A DNA stretch of 12,500 nt from positions 1,062,501 through 1,075,000 of the forward strand of contig JACVTC010000001.1 in assembly GCA_016946835.1 (NCBI GenBank), given 5' to 3'. The translations under genes were made by a program, and so were the position numbers. The notes under the pieces are model-generated. The model searched no databases, had not been told where the DNA came from, and saw nothing but the letters and a program-made list of their open reading frames with translations. This DNA is from Neocallimastix lanati (nom. inval.). Lineage: Eukaryota > Neocallimastigomycota > Neocallimastigomycetes > Neocallimastigales > Neocallimastigaceae. Below are positions 9,281 through 12,500 of this stretch, piece after piece. Every line of letters begins with the position of its first letter. Position 1 is the first letter of the stretch.

Positions 9281-9531
9281 CAAAAAAAAATAAATTAAAT
9301 TTAAACAAAAAAAAACAATAAAACCAAAAAAAAAAAAAGAATTAAATATTAATTTAAATTAAATTAATTTTATATTTATATTTTTTTTAAAAAAATATAT
9401 ATATATAATTTATTTATTTATTTAATAATTTAAAATATATTAATTTAGATTATCCATAAATCAAATAAAAAAAAAACTATCTTTTGCAATTTTATTAATT
9501 TAATCTAGAATATATATAATAATAAATAAAA

Positions 9532-11876
9532 ATGGGATTGTGTATGTCAAGTGATGAGCGTGAGAACCGTTTAAGATCAACGGTTATCGATAAGATGCTT
9601 GAAGACGAAAATAAAAAGTTAAAGAAAGAATGTAAAATCTTACTGTTAGGTGCAGGTGAATCTGGTAAATCTACTATTGTAAAACAAATGAAAATTATAC
9701 ATCAAAATGGATATACGAAACAAGAACTAGAAAGTTTTAAACCTACTATCGTAAAAAATACAATAGATAGTTTCTATACACTTTTATTCTATGTAAAACG
9801 AATGGGATTACAGTTTTGTGATCCAAAAGCAGAGGTAAAGTAGAAAAATATGTATATATGATAGTTTAATAATTGAAGAATTTAATAAAAAAATAAAAAT
9901 AAAATAAATTAAGAATTAAAAAAAGAGTAAAAAAATTGTAAATTTAAAAAAAAAATAATAATAATTAGATTTAAAAAAATTAAAGGAAAAAATAAAAAAA
10001 TAAGAATTAAAAGAATAAAAAAATAGTAAAGAATTTAAAAAAATAATAATTAGATTTAAAAAAAATTAAAGATAAAAAAATTTAAAAAAAAAAGTAAATT
10101 TAAAATAAAAAGATTTAAAAAATAAAAAAAAAAAATATAAAAAAAAATAAAATAAATTTAAAATAGATTTAAAAAATAAAAAAAAAATAAACTATTAAAG
10201 TTAAAATGATATTAATAAATCTTTAATATAAAAAATAAAAAAAAATTTTATAAAACAATAGATGTTAGCTGAACATCTACGAAACAATAAACCTGAAAAT
10301 GATCATACTTTTCATATGACTGAAGAAATGGCCCAAAATATTAATATGATATGGAATGATGAACAAATTCCAACGATTATGGATATGTGTATGGATAACC
10401 CACAACAATACTATCTTATGGATTCAGCACCATAGTATGTAAATTATTAATACGTATAATGTAGAAATGAAAATAAAGTTATTAAATTTATAATTTTATT
10501 ATATAATTATTCTAGTTTCTTTTCAAATGTATTAAGAATAGGAGCACCTGATTATATTCCAAAAGAACAGGATGTTCTTAGAGCTCGTACAAAGACTACT
10601 GGTATATCAGAAACTAGATTTAATATGGGACAATTAAGTATACAGTAAGTCATTTTTAAAAAAGTTGAATATAAATAAAAAAAAATATAAAAAAAAAATA
10701 ATAATACGAATGAATTAATAAAAAATTTTTTTTAAAAAAAAAAGTATGTTTGATGTAGGAGGTCAAAGATCTGAAAGAAGAAAATGGATTCAGTAAGTTT
10801 AATACAAATAAATAGATCGATGAATATATGAATGAGATAACGATTTAACATAATATTCATTTTTAAATAAATAATAAAAATAATAAAATATTTAAACATC
10901 ATAACATTTTATTAATATTTAATTATAAAATTAAAATGTTTTTTTTTTCTTTATAAATGAATAGTTGTTTTGAGGCTGTAACATCTATTATTTTCTGTGT
11001 TGCTTTAAGTGAATATGATCAAATTCTATTAGAAGAAGCTAGTCAAAATAGAATGGCTGAAAGTTTAACGTTATTTGAATCAGTTATCAATAGTCGTTGG
11101 TTCTTACGTACTTCTATTATACTATTTTTAAATAAAATTGATTTATTTAAAATAAAATTACAAAAAGTAGTAAGTATTCATTTCAGAATTATATAAAATA
11201 AATTTAAAAAATAAAATAAAAAAAAAAAAAAAGATAATGAAAAAAAAAATAATTCAATATTAAATTATTAATTCTCTTGTATATATTATTTTAAAAAAAA
11301 AAAAAAATAGCCATTAGAAAGATATTTCCCAGAATACACTGGTGGTCCAGATATAAATAAGGCTGCTAAATTTATTTTATGGCGCTTTACGCAAACTAAT
11401 AGAGCTAAATTAAATATATATCCACAGTAAGTTTAAGATTTAATAAATAAAAAATAAAATTTATATTGATATTTAATTGAAAAATAATTTACTTAATTAT
11501 TTAAATATTCATTTTATTTTATTCAATAATAGTTTAACACAAGCAACGGATACTTCAAATGTAAATTACTATATCTATAATAATATACAAACATGAAAAT
11601 ATATATATATAATTAAAATTAAAACTAATTTATATTAAAATTTTTTTTTTCTTATCAAACTAAAAAATAGATTCTTTTAGTATTTGCAGCAGTAAAGGTT
11701 ACTATTCTTCAAAATGCATTAAAAGATTCTGTAAGTACAAATATTAAGTAAAATTAATATATAAATATAATTTACATTGATATTTAAATGTTCATTCAAT
11801 TAACTTTTTTTTTTTATTCTAATATTAAAAAAAAAAAACAAATAAATAAATTTAATATTTATAGGGAATTATGTAA
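9532..11876 (+). CDS. Heterotrimeric G-protein alpha subunit (fungal group III-like), nine exons, complete
   Basis: GTP-binding alpha subunit that relays receptor signals to effectors at the plasma membrane. Spliced exons: 9532-9834, 10262-10434, 10516-10644, 10745-10792, 10965-11169, 11311-11426, 11533-11560, 11671-11730, 11865-11876; total 1074 nt, 357 residues, usual family length. Seen in the protein: MGLCMSS start (Gly2 for myristoylation, Cys4 for palmitoylation), P-loop GAGESGKS 40-47, helical domain about 62-175, DSAP 155-158, switch I Arg183 and Thr186 in RARTKTTG, switch II DVGGQ 205-209 with catalytic Gln209, NKID 274-277, TQAT 327-330, C-terminus SGIM. The start is the first Met, in an A-rich context, and matches the family N-terminus. 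The SGI-type ending and [10 protein letters not shown] lead fit fungal group III alphas (cAMP/PKA branch); that subgroup is inference. Oddities: Leu165 replaces the usual Asp of the LDRI segment, and Ser354 replaces the pertussis-toxin Cys. All junctions are in frame, so I see no sign of a pseudogene. Confidence 0.96.
9835..10261 (+). other. Intron 1 of the G-alpha gene (427 nt, phase 0)
   Basis: Donor GTAAAG after Glu101, acceptor AATAG before Met102. It is the longest intron and very A-rich on the coding strand, with short T runs. It contains a diverged duplication: about 9911-10001 resembles about 10002-10080 (both begin AAGAATTAAA and share a segment like AATAATTAGATTTAAAAAAA). Stop codons in all frames and the protein match on both sides support the assignment. 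The exact acceptor is set by the codon frame of exon 2, whose residues 102-158 read straight into the family DSAP segment. Confidence 0.9.
10435..10515 (+). other. Intron 2 of the G-alpha gene (81 nt, phase 2)
   Basis: Donor GTATGT, acceptor TCTAG. It splits the Tyr159 codon as TA|T, restoring the family sequence SAPYFF. An apparent in-frame TAG at 10433-10435 is made by the exon end plus the first intron base, so it is removed by splicing. It is the shortest intron in the gene. Confidence 0.93.
10645..10744 (+). other. Intron 3 of the G-alpha gene (100 nt, phase 2)
   Basis: Donor GTAAGT; acceptor AAAG directly after a run of ten or so A, the only acceptor of the eight that is not TAG. It splits the His202 codon as CA|T, giving SIHMFDVGGQ across the junction. 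A short T run lies upstream of the A run. Confidence 0.93.
10793..10964 (+). other. Intron 4 of the G-alpha gene (172 nt, phase 2)
   Basis: Donor GTAAGT, acceptor ATAG. It splits the His218 codon as CA|T, giving RKWIHCFEAV across the junction. A TTTAACA segment at about 10843 and a T-rich stretch at 10939-10952 could serve as branch region and pyrimidine tract; that role is inferred. Confidence 0.93.
11170..11310 (+). other. Intron 5 of the G-alpha gene (141 nt, phase 0)
   Basis: Donor GTAAGT after Val286, acceptor ATAG before Pro287, giving [13 protein letters not shown] across the junction. The open frame of exon 5 runs past the donor for a further 24 nt before a stop, so exon 5 looks longer than it is without splicing. 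A-rich, with a poly(A) stretch just before the acceptor. Confidence 0.93.
11427..11532 (+). other. Intron 6 of the G-alpha gene (106 nt, phase 2)
   Basis: Donor GTAAGT, acceptor ATAG. It splits the His325 codon as CA|T, so NIYPH joins [11 protein letters not shown]-rich stretch (about 11511-11521) precedes the acceptor. Confidence 0.93.
11561..11670 (+). other. Intron 7 of the G-alpha gene (110 nt, phase 0)
   Basis: Donor GTAAAT after Asn334, acceptor ATAG before Ile335, joining ATDTSN to the VFAAVK region. The donor is the weakest of the eight by eye. Reading through it from exon 7 would give a few more residues (from GTAAATTACTAT) unlike any G-alpha, which favours splicing here. Confidence 0.88.
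11731..11864 (+). other. Intron 8 of the G-alpha gene (134 nt, phase 0)
   Basis: Donor GTAAGT after Ser354, acceptor ATAG before Gly355. It leaves a final coding exon of only 12 nt: three codons (Gly-Ile-Met) and TAA. The choice rests on the fungal G-alpha ending SGI plus a hydrophobic residue. A TTAACT segment followed by a T run at about 11800-11816 could be branch region and pyrimidine tract. Confidence 0.85.
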
Positions 11877-11918
11877 TTTAAATAGATGTGAAAAAAAATT
11901 CTTTTTTTCTTGATAAAA

Positions 11919-11949
<31 letters not shown>

Positions 11950-11957
11950 TTGAATTA

Positions 11958-11995
<38 letters not shown>

Positions 11996-12245
11996 AAAAA
12001 ATAATAATTGAAATTAAATTTTAAAAACTATTATAAAATAATGACTTTTAGATATAAATTAAAAAATATATATATAAATTTTTAAACCCGATATGTATTT
12101 TATTATCTTTTTTTTTTTTTTTTTTAGAAAAAATTTATCGTTATAATAAAAATATATATATATTTTTTTATATTTTAAATTAAATCAAATAATAATAATA
12201 ATTTTATTTAATATAAATAAAAATTTTTTTTAAAAAAAAAAAAAG

Positions 12246-12280
<35 letters not shown>

Positions 12281-12458
12281 AAGAAAAAAGAAAAAAAGAA
12301 AAAAAGAAAAAAAAATTATAAATTATATATATAACTTTTTTTTTTTTTTATTTATTTTTCTTTTCTTTTCTTTTCTTTTATATATATATATGTTAAAATC
12401 TTTTCCAAGATAAATACATTTTAAAAAAAAAAAAAATTAAACAAAATTTAAAATTGAA

Positions 12459-12490
<32 letters not shown>

Positions 12491-12500
12491 TTTATAAAAT
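11877..12500 (+). other. 3' flank of the G-alpha gene, no further gene
   Basis: An AATAAA hexamer lies at 11917-11922, 41 nt past the stop, but such words are everywhere here, so it is weak evidence for poly(A) addition. Genomic A runs follow at 11925-11949 and 11967-11993. Nothing in the remaining sequence looks coding. Confidence 0.75.
12232..12379. repeat. 84-nt polypurine run and facing TTTTC repeat
   Basis: 12232-12315 is uninterrupted A and G, with AAAG-type units at its right end. After a short AT spacer, 12335-12379 is mostly T with TTTTC units (12355-12379). The two blocks are roughly complementary, so a long hairpin or triplex is possible. Confidence 0.8.

Larger units (their letters stand above)
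6876..9531 (+). other. A-rich 5' flank of the G-alpha gene
   Basis: About 2.6 kb without a supported gene. The left part (6890-7400) is poly(A) runs; from about 7500 the sequence is less repetitive. It contains a CpG-bearing cluster (7571-7610), a palindrome TTTTTCGAAAAA at 7949-7960, a GGCAATGTTT word at 8022-8031 and a hairpin at 9244-9280. The last 50 bp before the ATG are AT repeats and an A-rich leader ending AATAAAAATGGG. Promoter and 5' untranslated region must lie here, but I cannot place the transcription start. Confidence 0.6.

Noticed and set aside
1-9531. tRNA or rRNA genes
   Set aside because: No cloverleaf-sized G/C-bearing segment or T-loop-like GGTTCGA word was seen on either strand.
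10433-10435. In-frame TAG at the end of G-alpha exon 2, suggesting a pseudogene
   Set aside because: The G is the first base of a GTATGT donor; splicing to 10516 gives Tyr159 and the expected SAPYFF.
10957-11196. Separate small gene starting at the Met at 10957
   Set aside because: The first residues lie in intron 4 and the last ones read through the intron 5 donor; the middle is exon 5 of the G-alpha gene.
11917-11922. AATAAA as a firm polyadenylation signal
   Set aside because: The hexamer is frequent by chance in this composition; it is mentioned only as weak evidence.

Overview
This 12.5 kb window is a eukaryotic nuclear fragment of extreme A+T content. It holds one convincing gene, a heterotrimeric G-protein alpha subunit, in the right-hand quarter (9532-11876, + strand). 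The rest is long non-coding DNA made of homopolymer runs, microsatellites and minisatellites. Three things together point to an anaerobic gut fungus (Neocallimastigomycota: Piromyces, Neocallimastix, Anaeromyces and relatives): A/T-only intergenic DNA on a kilobase scale, many short A/T-rich GT-AG introns with GTAAGT-like donors, and a fungal group-III-like G-alpha. Placement is inference; other very A+T-rich eukaryotes (for example dictyostelids) are less likely given the nine-exon structure and the fungal-type protein.

Layout. 1-340: a 15-bp tandem repeat and a roughly 33-bp minisatellite. 340-2420: A/T-rich DNA with poly(A)/poly(T), one TATA-plus-CT-rich patch at 1328-1376 and no supported gene. 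2428-2516: compound TTA/AGT microsatellite. 2953-3045: 33-bp tandem repeat. 3145-3188: clean inverted repeat. 3189-4215: a 1 kb TTATTA-type satellite-like array holding ten exact copies of a 16-bp core and an internal 110-bp tandem duplication. 4652-4940: a near-identical 146-bp tandem duplication. 4941-6270: more complex but non-coding DNA with a few small inverted repeats. 6281-6442: 14-bp and 32-bp tandem repeats. 6738-6875: a polypyrimidine tract followed by a polypurine tract. 6890-9531: the A-rich 5' flank of the G-alpha gene, with a CpG-bearing cluster and a hairpin about 250 bp upstream of the ATG.

The G-alpha gene was rebuilt by splicing nine exons through eight introns. Every junction keeps the reading frame and gives a 357-residue protein with an intact P-loop, switch I Arg, switch II DVGGQ, NKxD and TxAT motifs, and a C-terminus ending SGIM. 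The exons are 303, 173, 129, 48, 205, 116, 28, 60 and 12 nt. The last coding exon carries only three codons and the stop. In the cell this protein would couple seven-transmembrane receptors to effectors such as adenylate cyclase.

I found no tRNA, rRNA, CRISPR array, intact transposon or second protein-coding gene, and nothing that amounts to a new multi-gene system. The points worth a second look are the microexon structure, the shared codon type at the phase-2 introns, family-atypical residues in the G-alpha, the nested satellite array, the recent 146-bp duplication and several inverted repeats in otherwise featureless DNA.
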